Source of the DNA: Bacteroidales bacterium
GTDB lineage: Bacteria; Bacteroidota; Bacteroidia; Bacteroidales; Paludibacteraceae
DNA: 8,870 nt
NCBI GenBank assembly: GCA_900769035.1
Contig: CAAGFD010000254.1
Location: forward strand, 1 to 8,870
Reading direction: 5' to 3'
Under the pieces are notes generated by a model that ran no database searches, had not been told where the DNA came from, and worked only from the letters and a program-made list of their open reading frames with translations. A program made the position numbers and the translations under genes. This document shows positions 1-7,480 of this stretch, piece after piece. Position 1 is the first letter of the stretch, and each line of letters starts with the position of its first letter.

Positions 1-19
1 CAATAACATAAAATAAAAA

Positions 20-2128
20 ATGGCAACATTAGAAAAAATCAGAAGTAAAGGTGTACTACTCTTAATTGTAGTAGGTGCTGCTTTATTAATTTTTATCATT
101 GGTGACTTTGTCAATTCCGGGTCAACTTACTTTAACCAACTGAAAGCCAATGTAGCAAAAGTGAATGGCGACAAAATTAAGATTGAAGATTACGACCCAA
201 AAATTAAAGAATTTTCTGAAGTGGTTAAATTGGAATACGGAACCAATATTAATGAAGACATTTCAGAGCAAATTCGCGAAATGGTTTGGAATAATACCAT
301 CAATGAAAAAGTTCTTTCAGATGAATGCGAAAATATTGGTATGACTATTACCAAAGATGAATTGGAAGATATGATTTTAGGAAATCATATTTCTCCTATC
401 TTATATAATAGCCGTATGTTTATGAATCAAGAAGGTCGTTTTGATCCGAACAACGTAAAATACTTCTTGGCTCAAATAGACGATGAAACATTAACACAAC
501 AAATGTCGTATGAAGACATTAATCGTTTCCGCACATATTGGAGATATACCGAAAATAGCATAAAAACCAATCGTCTCCAAGAGAAATACAATGGCTTACT
601 AAGTAAACTTACTGTAGTAAACAAACTCGAAGTAGAATATTCTATTAAGAAATCTGACAGCAAATCAACAATAGTGTATGCTATGAAAAACTATTTAAGC
701 ATACCGGACTCAACAATAACTGTTTCAGAATCTGAAATTAAGAATTTATACAATAAGAAAAAAGAGCAATATAAGCAATCTCAATCAGCCGAAGTTGCTT
801 ATATAGCATTAGAAATTAAGCCTTCAGATTCCGATTACAAGAAAGCAGAAATAGCTATTAATAACTTAAAAGAAGAATTCGCCACAACAAATGAGATTTC
901 TGCAGTTACAAACGAAAATTCAGATGTTCAATATAGAAACGAGTATTTGACAAAAAATCAAATAGATAAAGATCTTGAAGAATTCGCTTTCAGCGCTTCT
1001 AAAGACAGTGTATACGGTCCTATCTTTAATGAAGAAGAGAGAACCTATAAAATGGCTCGTATAGTAGAGCCTGTGACGATGCGTCCGGACTCTGTAAAAT
1101 TAAGTCATATCTACTTACGTAGAGAAAGCGAAGAAGCAACTATTGCATTAGCAGACAGCATAGAAAATGCATTAAAGCAAGGAGCTGATTTTGCGGAATT
1201 GGCAAAAGTTCACTCATTAAATACTCAAACCGGCGCTAATGGAGGAGAAATCGGATGGGTAAGCGAAATGGGTATAGATAAAGAAATTGTAGACAATGCA
1301 TTTACTTTACCTGCCGGCAATACTTTCAGAGTTAACAATGGTAACGATATCAACTTATTCATCATCAACGAAGTAAAAGAAAAAGTTGAAAAAGTTAAAG
1401 TAGCTGTAATTGCCCACAAAGTTGAAGCTTCTTCAGAAACACAAAAAGACTTATACACCAACTTAAAAGAATATGTAGTTGAGAACAACACAACCGAAGA
1501 GTTCCAACAAAATGCAACAGAAAAAGGATTTGAAGTTATTACAGCAATGAATGTTGATATTAACTCCAGCATGATAAACAACATAGTACATGCAAGAGAA
1601 GTAGTTCGTTGGGTATATAAAAACAAACCGGGCATGGTAAGTGATGTATTTGAAGTAGACAACTACATTATGGCAGCTGCTGTTATTAACATATATGAAG
1701 AAGGCTATCAAGATATCGATAAAGTTAGAGACTACTTAGCTATAGATATTAGAAAAGATAAGAAAGCCGAGATAATTATGAAAGAAGCAGAAGGCAAAAC
1801 TATCGAACAGTTGAGAGCTTTAAATTTCAATATTGATACTGTTGAAAACGTTAGTTATGCAAACAATTATGGAGGCTCATTAGGTAATGAACCTAGTGTA
1901 TTCGGACGCGTGAGAGAAATTGAGCTCAACAAAGAATCCGGTTTACTCAAAGGTAATTCAGGTGTATTAGTTTTCAAAGTTATTTCAAGAGAAGAAAATA
2001 ACAACAATAATGAAAAAGAAGAAAGCACCCTCCTTACTTCAAGAGAAAGATATATGATTCCGAGATTATCAATAGAAACGCTTAAAAAAGCTGCTAATAT
2101 CAAGGATTATAGATATAAATATTATTAA
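20..2128 (+). CDS. ppiD: PpiD/SurA-like membrane-anchored peptidyl-prolyl isomerase (periplasmic chaperone)
   Basis: Predicted periplasmic folding factor held in the inner membrane by one N-terminal helix. Seen: a short basic N-terminus, a hydrophobic segment at about residues 11-30 without a lipobox or cleavage site, then a SurA-N/PpiD-like helical region to about 200. A parvulin-type rotamase domain lies at about 356-455, with SHIYLRR around His363, the FAELAKVHS helix and GGEIGW at 408-413. The remaining ~240 residues are a helical C-terminal region with an Asn/Glu-rich patch near 660-672. At 702 residues it matches the usual Bacteroidota PpiD-like protein and is longer than E. coli PpiD (623). 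The domain's usual C-terminal His seems absent (GNDINLFIINEV), so isomerase activity may be weak and chaperone action may dominate; this is inference. The ATG at 20 is preceded only by an A-rich run. The strong terminator just downstream isolates it from the next gene. The family call is firm; the exact name PpiD is by analogy. Confidence 0.9.
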   Translation: MATLEKIRSKGVLLLIVVGAALLIFIIGDFVNSGSTYFNQLKANVAKVNGDKIKIEDYDPKIKEFSEVVKLEYGTNINEDISEQIREMVWNNTINEKVLSDECENIGMTITKDELEDMILGNHISPILYNSRMFMNQEGRFDPNNVKYFLAQIDDETLTQQMSYEDINRFRTYWRYTENSIKTNRLQEKYNGLLSKLTVVNKLEVEYSIKKSDSKSTIVYAMKNYLSIPDSTITVSESEIKNLYNKKKEQYKQSQSAEVAYIALEIKPSDSDYKKAEIAINNLKEEFATTNEISAVTNENSDVQYRNEYLTKNQIDKDLEEFAFSASKDSVYGPIFNEEERTYKMARIVEPVTMRPDSVKLSHIYLRRESEEATIALADSIENALKQGADFAELAKVHSLNTQTGANGGEIGWVSEMGIDKEIVDNAFTLPAGNTFRVNNGNDINLFIINEVKEKVEKVKVAVIAHKVEASSETQKDLYTNLKEYVVENNTTEEFQQNATEKGFEVITAMNVDINSSMINNIVHAREVVRWVYKNKPGMVSDVFEVDNYIMAAAVINIYEEGYQDIDKVRDYLAIDIRKDKKAEIIMKEAEGKTIEQLRALNFNIDTVENVSYANNYGGSLGNEPSVFGRVREIELNKESGLLKGNSGVLVFKVISREENNNNNEKEESTLLTSRERYMIPRLSIETLKKAANIKDYRYKYY

Positions 2129-2152
2129 TTTGTAATTATCACTTAAAAACAC

Positions 2153-2193
2153 AGCGGCACATATCAAGAATGCACTTGATATGTGCCGCTTTT
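2153..2193 (+). terminator. Intrinsic terminator after the ppiD-like gene
   Basis: A perfect 16-bp inverted repeat: AGCGGCACATATCAAG at 2153-2168 pairs with CTTGATATGTGCCGCT at 2175-2190 across a 6-base loop (AATGCA), followed by a short T-run at 2190-2193. It begins 24 bases after the stop codon and lies ahead of the next promoter, as a factor-independent terminator should. An A-run sits just upstream of the left arm, so it could also work on the opposite strand. Confidence 0.88.
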
Positions 2194-2255
2194 ATTATAG
2201 TAAAAATATACAAAAAATATGTATGATAAAAAGACAAACCTAAAAGAAAATTTTG

Positions 2256-2263
2256 TATATTTG
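2256..2263 (+). promoter_or_regulatory. Putative Bacteroidota -7 element for the antiporter-ispG unit
   Basis: TATATTTG fits the TAnnTTTG consensus of the primary sigma factor in Bacteroidota. Transcription would begin near 2267-2270, leaving a leader of about 15 bases before the ATG at 2283. No clear TTTG -33 element is visible 17-25 bases upstream, so the call rests on the -7 match and its position after a terminator. Confidence 0.6.
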
Positions 2264-2282
2264 CAAGAAATATAAAAAGGAC

Positions 2283-4316
2283 ATGAACGAAACGCTGATA
2301 ACATTACCATTAACCGACCCTATAGAAATTTTTCTAATAGTATTAATGATAATATTATGTGCGCCAATACTTAATAAAATAAGAATTCCGCACATAATAG
2401 GGTTGATTTTGGCTGGAATGATATTAGGTCCGTACGGATTCAATGTGTTGGACTATGACAAAAGTTTTGAGCTTTTCGGTAAGGTAGGAATATTATACAT
2501 TATGTTTCAAGCAGGATTGGAGATTGACCTTGTAACATTTAAACAAAACAAAACCTCCGGAATATTGTTTGGAATTTACACTTTCCTAATTCCGATGATA
2601 ATAGGAACATTAGGCAACAAATACATATTAAATCTTAATTGGACAGAATCTATATTAATAGCAAGTATGTATGCGAGCCACACTTTAATAGCCTACCCTA
2701 TCGTAAGCAGAATGGGAATAATAAAAAACCGAAGTATCAGCATTACGATAGCCGGAACAATAATCACCGTAGCAGCATCCTTAATTGTACTAGCTATAGT
2801 AATTGCCTCTACAAAAGGTACAATGAATGCTGAATACTGGATAAGATTTTGTATCAAAACAATATTATTCAGCATAATAGTTTTTCTTCTTTTACCACGC
2901 ATATCGAAATATTTCCTTCAAAAGTTAAATACAGGTACATCGCAATACATATTTGTACTTACAATAATATTTATTGCCTCATTATGTGCACAATTTGCCG
3001 GATTGGAAGGGATATTAGGCGCATTTTTTGCAGGACTAATACTCAACCGATTAATACCGAGTGTATCGCCATTAATGAATAGAATCGAATTTGTAGGAAA
3101 TGCCATTTTCATTCCATTCTTTTTGATAGGAATTGGAATGATTATCAATATAAGGGCTTTTGTCACAGATTTTCATGCCATCTTCGTGGCAGTAGTAATG
3201 ACGATAATTGCCATTGTAACCAAGTGGTTACCAGCAAAATTAACTCAAATAACATCTCATCTAAATAAGAATGAAGGGAATCTGATTTTTGGATTAAGTT
3301 CGGCACAAGCAGCAGCTACATTAGCAGCAGCAATGATAGGATATCAAATAGGGCTAATTAATAGTGAAGTACTTAACGGCACTGTAATAATGATATTATT
3401 GACATGCACGATAAGTTCCGTAGTTACGGAACATGCCTCCAGAAAGATAGCAATATCCGAATCTAAAAGAGATTTAAACCGCCAAAAAGTAGGCATACCT
3501 AAAGTATTGATACCAATCAGTAATCCTCAAACTATGCCGTTATTGATAGATATCAGTAATTTAATAAAGCCCAAAGAGGAGAAAAAATCTCTTTTTGCAC
3601 TGCAAATACACCAGAATAATTACACCGAAAGTTCTGCCAAATTGATGGACCAAGCGATAAAAATAGCCTCTGCAACGGAGAATATTATGGAACCGATAGT
3701 AAAATCTGACTTCAATGTAGCTAACTGCATTGTAGAAACAGCTAATGAAAAAGAGATTACTGATATCGTAATAGGTATACATCAAAAGGCTAATATAGTA
3801 GACACTGTTTTAGGATCAAAAACTACAGCCCTCATAAACTCTACTTTCAATCAAAACTTGATAATTTCAAGTACTAAGAAACCATTAAATACCTTACACA
3901 GAATAGTAATAGCCGTTCCTAAAAATGCCGAAAACGAAATAGGCTTTGAAACTTGGTTTGATAGAATATTCAACATTTGCACACAGTTAAATATCAAAGC
4001 ACTCTTTTTCTGCAATGAAGAGACGAAGAAAACAATAAAACAATTATGTGAAAATTACGAGTTTTCTAATGTTGAATTCAAAGAGTTATCATCATGGGAA
4101 GACTTCTTAATCATAACTAAAGAGGTAAACAAACACGACGGCTTAGCTATTATTACTGCAAGGAAATCCACGATATCATACAACTCGTTATTCGACAAGA
4201 TACCTCATTATTTAAATAAATATTTTGCAGAAACGAACTTCTTACTCATCTACCCTCGGCAAGACATAAAAGAAGATTTAAACACAGAAAAGTATAATCC
4301 TTTGAAAATATCATAA
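2283..4316 (+). CDS. CPA2-type cation:proton antiporter with C-terminal universal-stress-like domain
   Basis: Likely inner-membrane Na+(or K+)/H+ exchanger of the Kef/NhaS type, 677 residues. About 12 hydrophobic segments fill residues 12-395. Recognisable family stretches are PHIIGLILAGMILGPYG near 36, ASHTLIAYPIVSRMG near 131, GILGAFFAGLILNRLIP, MNRIEFVGNAIFIPFFLIG and GLSSAQAAATLAAAMIGY. From about 407 the protein is soluble and resembles tandem universal-stress-protein folds (PKVLIPIS near 408, HRIVIAVP near 538), a usual arrangement for Bacteroidota members. Start choice: an in-frame TTG at 2253 would add 10 residues, but it lies at the promoter element and would precede the transcript start; the ATG at 2283, with AAGG just upstream, is preferred. 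Two acidic positions expected from memory of the family appear changed (Val163, Asn289), see findings. Substrate cannot be read from sequence. One base separates its stop from ispG, so the two are almost certainly co-transcribed. Confidence 0.88.
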   Translation: MNETLITLPLTDPIEIFLIVLMIILCAPILNKIRIPHIIGLILAGMILGPYGFNVLDYDKSFELFGKVGILYIMFQAGLEIDLVTFKQNKTSGILFGIYTFLIPMIIGTLGNKYILNLNWTESILIASMYASHTLIAYPIVSRMGIIKNRSISITIAGTIITVAASLIVLAIVIASTKGTMNAEYWIRFCIKTILFSIIVFLLLPRISKYFLQKLNTGTSQYIFVLTIIFIASLCAQFAGLEGILGAFFAGLILNRLIPSVSPLMNRIEFVGNAIFIPFFLIGIGMIINIRAFVTDFHAIFVAVVMTIIAIVTKWLPAKLTQITSHLNKNEGNLIFGLSSAQAAATLAAAMIGYQIGLINSEVLNGTVIMILLTCTISSVVTEHASRKIAISESKRDLNRQKVGIPKVLIPISNPQTMPLLIDISNLIKPKEEKKSLFALQIHQNNYTESSAKLMDQAIKIASATENIMEPIVKSDFNVANCIVETANEKEITDIVIGIHQKANIVDTVLGSKTTALINSTFNQNLIISSTKKPLNTLHRIVIAVPKNAENEIGFETWFDRIFNICTQLNIKALFFCNEETKKTIKQLCENYEFSNVEFKELSSWEDFLIITKEVNKHDGLAIITARKSTISYNSLFDKIPHYLNKYFAETNFLLIYPRQDIKEDLNTEKYNPLKIS

Positions 4317-4317
4317 A

Positions 4318-5979
4318 ATGAACAAATTACGAAGAGAAACAAGAAGCATAACGGTAGGGGAAATAAAAATAGGAAGCAACTACCCTATCCGAGTTCAAAC
4401 AATGGCAAATACAGACACGAATGAAATAGACCTTTCCGTACAACAAGCTAAGAGATGTATTGAAGCCGGAGCTGAGCTACTAAGATATACGACACAAGGT
4501 ACAAAGGAAGCGGAAAATTTAGGAGTAATACATGACAAATTAAGAGAAGAAGGATATACTATCCCTTTAGTTGCAGATATACATTTCAATCCACACGTAG
4601 CAGAGACTGCAGCAAAGCTAGTAGAGAAAATTAGAATCAATCCCGGAAACTTCGTAAATAGTAAAGAAGGAGAATATACCGAACAAGAATGGAATGATGA
4701 GATTAACAAGATAAAAGAAAAATTATTTCCATTACTAGAAATTTGTAAACAACACAACACATGTGTAAGAATCGGAGTCAACCATGGTTCATTATCCAAA
4801 AGAATAGTAAGCCGATACGGCAACACTCCGTTAGGACTGGCAAAATCTTGTATGGAATTTATAACGTTATGCGAAGAGGCAAATTTCTATAATCTTATTC
4901 TATCAATAAAAGCCTCTAATACAAGAGTAATGGTATATGCCGTACGCTTGTTAGTGAAAATGATGATAGAAACCGACAAAAACTACCCGTTACATTTAGG
5001 AGTAACAGAAGCAGGAAGTGACACCGAAGGTAGGATAAAATCGGCAGTGGGGATAGGAACTCTTTTAAGCGAAGGAATAGGAGATACGATAAGAGTATCA
5101 TTATCAGAATCTCCGGAAGCAGAAATACCCGTTGCCAAAAACATTGTAGAGTATATAAATTCATTCAATTCAACAGAATTTTCTGCGGATATACAATACG
5201 AAAAAGCGACATCATATAATAGAAGAAAAAGTAATATCTCTGGTCATATCGGCGGAAACAATGCACCTGTTGTAATTACAAGCACAGCAGTAGAAAACTC
5301 GTTACATGAAGATTATACACTAAATAATTTACCGGATTATATAAATATAGACACAGAAGAGATTAATGAAACGATAATTAATAAGTTACATCAGGCCCCG
5401 AACAGAATAATATTACTCACATCAAAATCTACGAACTATGTGCAAACGATTAGAGATGCGATATTTTTATTAACTCGTAATGACATATTCAATCCTATAA
5501 TTGCAACGAAAGAATATACTGAAGAGGACCTAAACCTACTACAAATCAAGAGTGCAATTGATTTTGGTGGATTACTAATAGATGGTTTAATAGATGGAAT
5601 TTTTATTGACAACAAAACAGATAAAATAGATCAAGAAGCTATATGCGAAACATCATTTCAAATATTACAATCGTCGAGAGCAAGATTCAGTACAACGGAA
5701 TATATATCATGTCCTAGTTGCGGACGGACAAAGTTTAATTTACCGGAAAGAGTGAAAGAAGTAAAACAAGCTACCAAACATCTTAAAGGACTGAAGATTG
5801 CCGTTATGGGTTGCATTGTGAACGGTCCCGGGGAAATGGCGGATGCAGACTACGGATATATCGGTGCAGGATTAGGTAAAGTATCTCTTTACAAAGGAAA
5901 AGAGTGTATAGTAAAAAATATTCCGGAAGAGACCGCTATAGATAAATTACTGGAAATAATTCATAACGACATTAACTAA
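4318..5979 (+). CDS. ispG: 4-hydroxy-3-methylbut-2-en-1-yl diphosphate synthase (IspG/GcpE), long form
   Basis: Catalyses the penultimate step of the MEP isoprenoid pathway, reductive ring-opening of MEcPP to HMBPP, using a 4Fe-4S cluster in the cytoplasm. The N-terminal TIM barrel starts with the typical RRETRSITVG and VQTMANTDT stretches and continues through LVADIHFNP and KIRINPGNF. The C-terminal reductase-like domain carries all expected cluster ligands: Cys465 and Cys468 (CPSCGRTKFN), Cys499 and Glu506 (MGCIVNGPGE). At 553 residues it is far longer than the E. coli enzyme (372), because residues ~280-450 form the extra A* domain found in plant, chlamydial and Bacteroidota enzymes. It is somewhat shorter than the ~600 residues I remember for other Bacteroidota, suggesting a trimmed insert. 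The start ATG lies one base after the antiporter stop, with no Shine-Dalgarno site. All catalytic motifs are intact, so it should be functional. Confidence 0.97.
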   Translation: MNKLRRETRSITVGEIKIGSNYPIRVQTMANTDTNEIDLSVQQAKRCIEAGAELLRYTTQGTKEAENLGVIHDKLREEGYTIPLVADIHFNPHVAETAAKLVEKIRINPGNFVNSKEGEYTEQEWNDEINKIKEKLFPLLEICKQHNTCVRIGVNHGSLSKRIVSRYGNTPLGLAKSCMEFITLCEEANFYNLILSIKASNTRVMVYAVRLLVKMMIETDKNYPLHLGVTEAGSDTEGRIKSAVGIGTLLSEGIGDTIRVSLSESPEAEIPVAKNIVEYINSFNSTEFSADIQYEKATSYNRRKSNISGHIGGNNAPVVITSTAVENSLHEDYTLNNLPDYINIDTEEINETIINKLHQAPNRIILLTSKSTNYVQTIRDAIFLLTRNDIFNPIIATKEYTEEDLNLLQIKSAIDFGGLLIDGLIDGIFIDNKTDKIDQEAICETSFQILQSSRARFSTTEYISCPSCGRTKFNLPERVKEVKQATKHLKGLKIAVMGCIVNGPGEMADADYGYIGAGLGKVSLYKGKECIVKNIPEETAIDKLLEIIHNDIN

Positions 5980-5983
5980 CAAT

Positions 5984-6217
5984 ATGCATGCAATTTACAC
6001 TAAGAATCTCACCAAATCGTATGGAAAATCGAGAGGAATAATAGATGTCAACCTTGAAATCGAAGAGGGAGAGTATTTCGGATTTATCGGACCTAACGGA
6101 GCAGGAAAATCCACCACAATTCGTGCATTATTAGGATTAATAAAGCCCAACTATGGAGTAGCCTCTATTTTTGGAATAGATCTTAGGAATAAATGCTCTT
6201 GCAAAAGAAGAAGATAG
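5984..6217 (+). pseudogene. ABC transporter ATP-binding protein, truncated N-terminal fragment
   Basis: The first ~67 codons encode the start of an ABC-2 type exporter ATPase: an NLTKSYGKSRGIIDVNLEIE strand region, Walker A GPNGAGKST at residues 36-44, and a normal continuation to IFGIDL. After that the frame gives an unrelated Lys/Arg/Cys tail and stops at 6215. The Q-loop, signature LSGGQ, Walker B and switch histidine, about 220-240 residues in a usual member, are absent from the window, so the product cannot hydrolyse ATP. The ATG is 4 bases after the ispG stop, so the fragment is probably still transcribed and translated as the distal part of that operon. The intact copy would have been an ATPase-permease pair. 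The upstream sequence resembles ATPases I associate with Firmicutes as well as Bacteroidota, so past transfer is possible but unproven. Confidence 0.85.
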
Positions 6218-6701
6218 ACATACAGCAGATTACCTATTCACACATCCTATAACTCGAAACGAAGTAATTTTTACAAAATTAGTAGCCACATTTATAGAAA
6301 TTACGATATTAAACATCACTACCTATATATTTTCTATTCTATCAATAATAGCAATAGGCGAAACTGTGGATTGGGAAATATTAACCTTAATACACCTTTC
6401 TTTTTATTTAGTACAATTAGAGATTGCAAGTATATGTTTCGGAATATCTGCATTTCTTAAAAATTCATCTATTGGAATAGGACTTGGATTAAGTATAGTA
6501 TTCTACTTTATGAATATCATAGCGAACATAAGCGACAAGGGAGAATTTTTAAAATATATCACGCCATTCGGCTATTCTGAGGCATCGGATATTGTATCGA
6601 ATCAAACGCTAAACGGCGATATGCTCATATTAGGCCTTGTATACAGCGTCATATTCATTATATTATCCTTCATAAAATACAATCGAAAAGACTTAAGATA
6701 A
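6180..6701 (+). pseudogene. ABC-2 type transporter permease, C-terminal fragment lacking its start
   Basis: An open frame of 173 codons, in a different frame from the ATPase fragment, begins right after an in-frame TAG at 6177-6179. It reads ILGINALAKEED, then TADYLFTHPITR and a series of four or five hydrophobic segments, ending in the basic tail FIKYNRKDLR. The AKEE...LFTHPITR segment is characteristic of ABC-2 permeases, where it follows roughly 90-100 residues including the first membrane helix; those residues are missing. There is no ATG or plausible initiation site at the front; the first alternative start, GTG at 6366, would discard another 62 codons. The frame downstream is clean, with no further stops, so the break is either recent or artificial. 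It is followed by the trmD promoter region. Confidence 0.82.
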
Positions 6702-6760
6702 AAAAAGAAGACTATTGCAAAGAAAAGAACGAAACTCGCTATAATGTGATAAAAAAATAG

Positions 6761-6768
6761 TAACTTTG
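6761..6768 (+). promoter_or_regulatory. Putative Bacteroidota -7 element for trmD-ttcA-serS
   Basis: TAACTTTG matches TAnnTTTG and sits 37 bases before the trmD ATG in the only sizeable gap of the right half (6702-6805). The transcript would begin near 6773. No TTTG -33 element is apparent. The sequence CTTTGCAAT overlapping this site is also the right arm of a 9-base inverted repeat (see findings). Confidence 0.6.
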
Positions 6769-6805
6769 CAATGGATAAATAATGGGGAAGAATTAAGTAA
6801 AGAAT

Positions 6806-7480
6806 ATGAGAATTGATATAATCACGGTATTGCCGGAAATGTTCGAAGGTCCATTAACTTGCTCAATATTAAAACGTGCGCAAGAAAAAGGACTTGTAGA
6901 GATACACGTACATAACCTTCGCGATTATACAACAGACCCGCATAAAAGAGTAGATGATTACGCCTTTGGTTTCGGTGCAGGAATGGTTTTGCAATGTGAT
7001 CCTATATTCAGGTGTATAGAAGCCTTGAAGCAAGAAAGGACTTATGACGAAATAATCTTTACAGCACCTGATGGAGAACAATTTAACCAACACACTGCAA
7101 ACAGAATGAGTTTATTAAACAACATCATCATACTTTGCGGGCATTATAAAGGTATAGACCAAAGAGTTAGAGACACTTTAATAACCAAAGAGATATCAAT
7201 AGGAGATTATGTATTAACCGGTGGTGAAATGGCAGCAGCAATTATCACGGATGCAGTGGTGCGAGTCATTCCCGGAGCGATTGGCGACGAACAATCTGCA
7301 TTATCCGACTCTTTTCAAGATAATTTATTATCACCACCCGTATATACACGCCCATCCGAATATAGAGGGATGAAAGTACCGGACATTCTACTAAGCGGTA
7401 ATGAAAGAAAAATTTCGGAATGGGAACATGAAATATCTTTGGAAAGAACAGCAAAACTTAGGCCTGATTTACTGAAATAA
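6806..7480 (+). CDS. trmD: tRNA (guanine(37)-N1)-methyltransferase TrmD
   Basis: Uses S-adenosylmethionine to methylate G37 next to the anticodon of tRNAs reading CNN-type codons, preventing +1 frameshifting; cytoplasmic, essential in most bacteria. At 224 residues it is close to the usual 225-255. Seen: the N-terminal IDIITVLPEMFEGP, the paired aspartates VDDYAFGFGAGMV (Asp50-Asp51), the SPOUT trefoil-knot segments CGHYKGIDQRV (about 111-121) and IGDYVLTGGEMAA (about 132-144), the catalytic Asp168 in SDSF, and the C-terminal YTRPSEYRGMKVPDILLSGN. The ATG at 6806 is the only good start matching the family N-terminus; a weak GGGGAAG lies about 15 bases before it. Its TAA shares the A of the next gene's ATG, so ttcA is likely translationally coupled. 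Unlike the common rpsP-rimM-trmD-rplS order of other phyla, trmD here has its own promoter. Confidence 0.97.
   Translation: MRIDIITVLPEMFEGPLTCSILKRAQEKGLVEIHVHNLRDYTTDPHKRVDDYAFGFGAGMVLQCDPIFRCIEALKQERTYDEIIFTAPDGEQFNQHTANRMSLLNNIIILCGHYKGIDQRVRDTLITKEISIGDYVLTGGEMAAAIITDAVVRVIPGAIGDEQSALSDSFQDNLLSPPVYTRPSEYRGMKVPDILLSGNERKISEWEHEISLERTAKLRPDLLK

Noticed and set aside
1225..1662. 145-codon open frame on the minus strand
   Set aside because: It lies entirely inside the PpiD-like gene, has low-complexity Ser/Thr/Leu-rich composition, no family resemblance and no promoter; it is a shadow frame.
2253..2282. In-frame TTG start 10 codons upstream of the antiporter ATG
   Set aside because: The added residues (basic, with a Cys) do not resemble the family N-terminus, and the codons overlap the TAnnTTTG promoter, upstream of the expected transcript start.
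4395..4826. 143-codon open frame on the minus strand
   Set aside because: Antisense to the conserved first barrel of ispG; composition is that of a reverse-complement shadow and no motif is recognised.
6180..6217. Programmed frameshift joining the two ABC frames, suggested by the A/G-rich run near 6203-6213
   Set aside because: A frameshift could not restore the missing signature, Walker B and first permease helix; the joined product would still lack most of both proteins.
5984..6701. Novel fused two-domain membrane ATPase
   Set aside because: The two parts are in different frames with stops between them, and each matches a fragment of ordinary ABC-2 exporter proteins.
6771..6782. Tiny ATG-GAT-AAA-TAA frame as a leader peptide before trmD
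   Set aside because: It lies at or before the expected transcript start, encodes only three residues and has no attenuator-like hairpin after it.
6702..6805. Possible small RNA or tRNA gene in the gap before trmD
   Set aside because: No cloverleaf, T-loop motif or terminator hairpin is visible; the only structure is the widely spaced 9-base inverted repeat.
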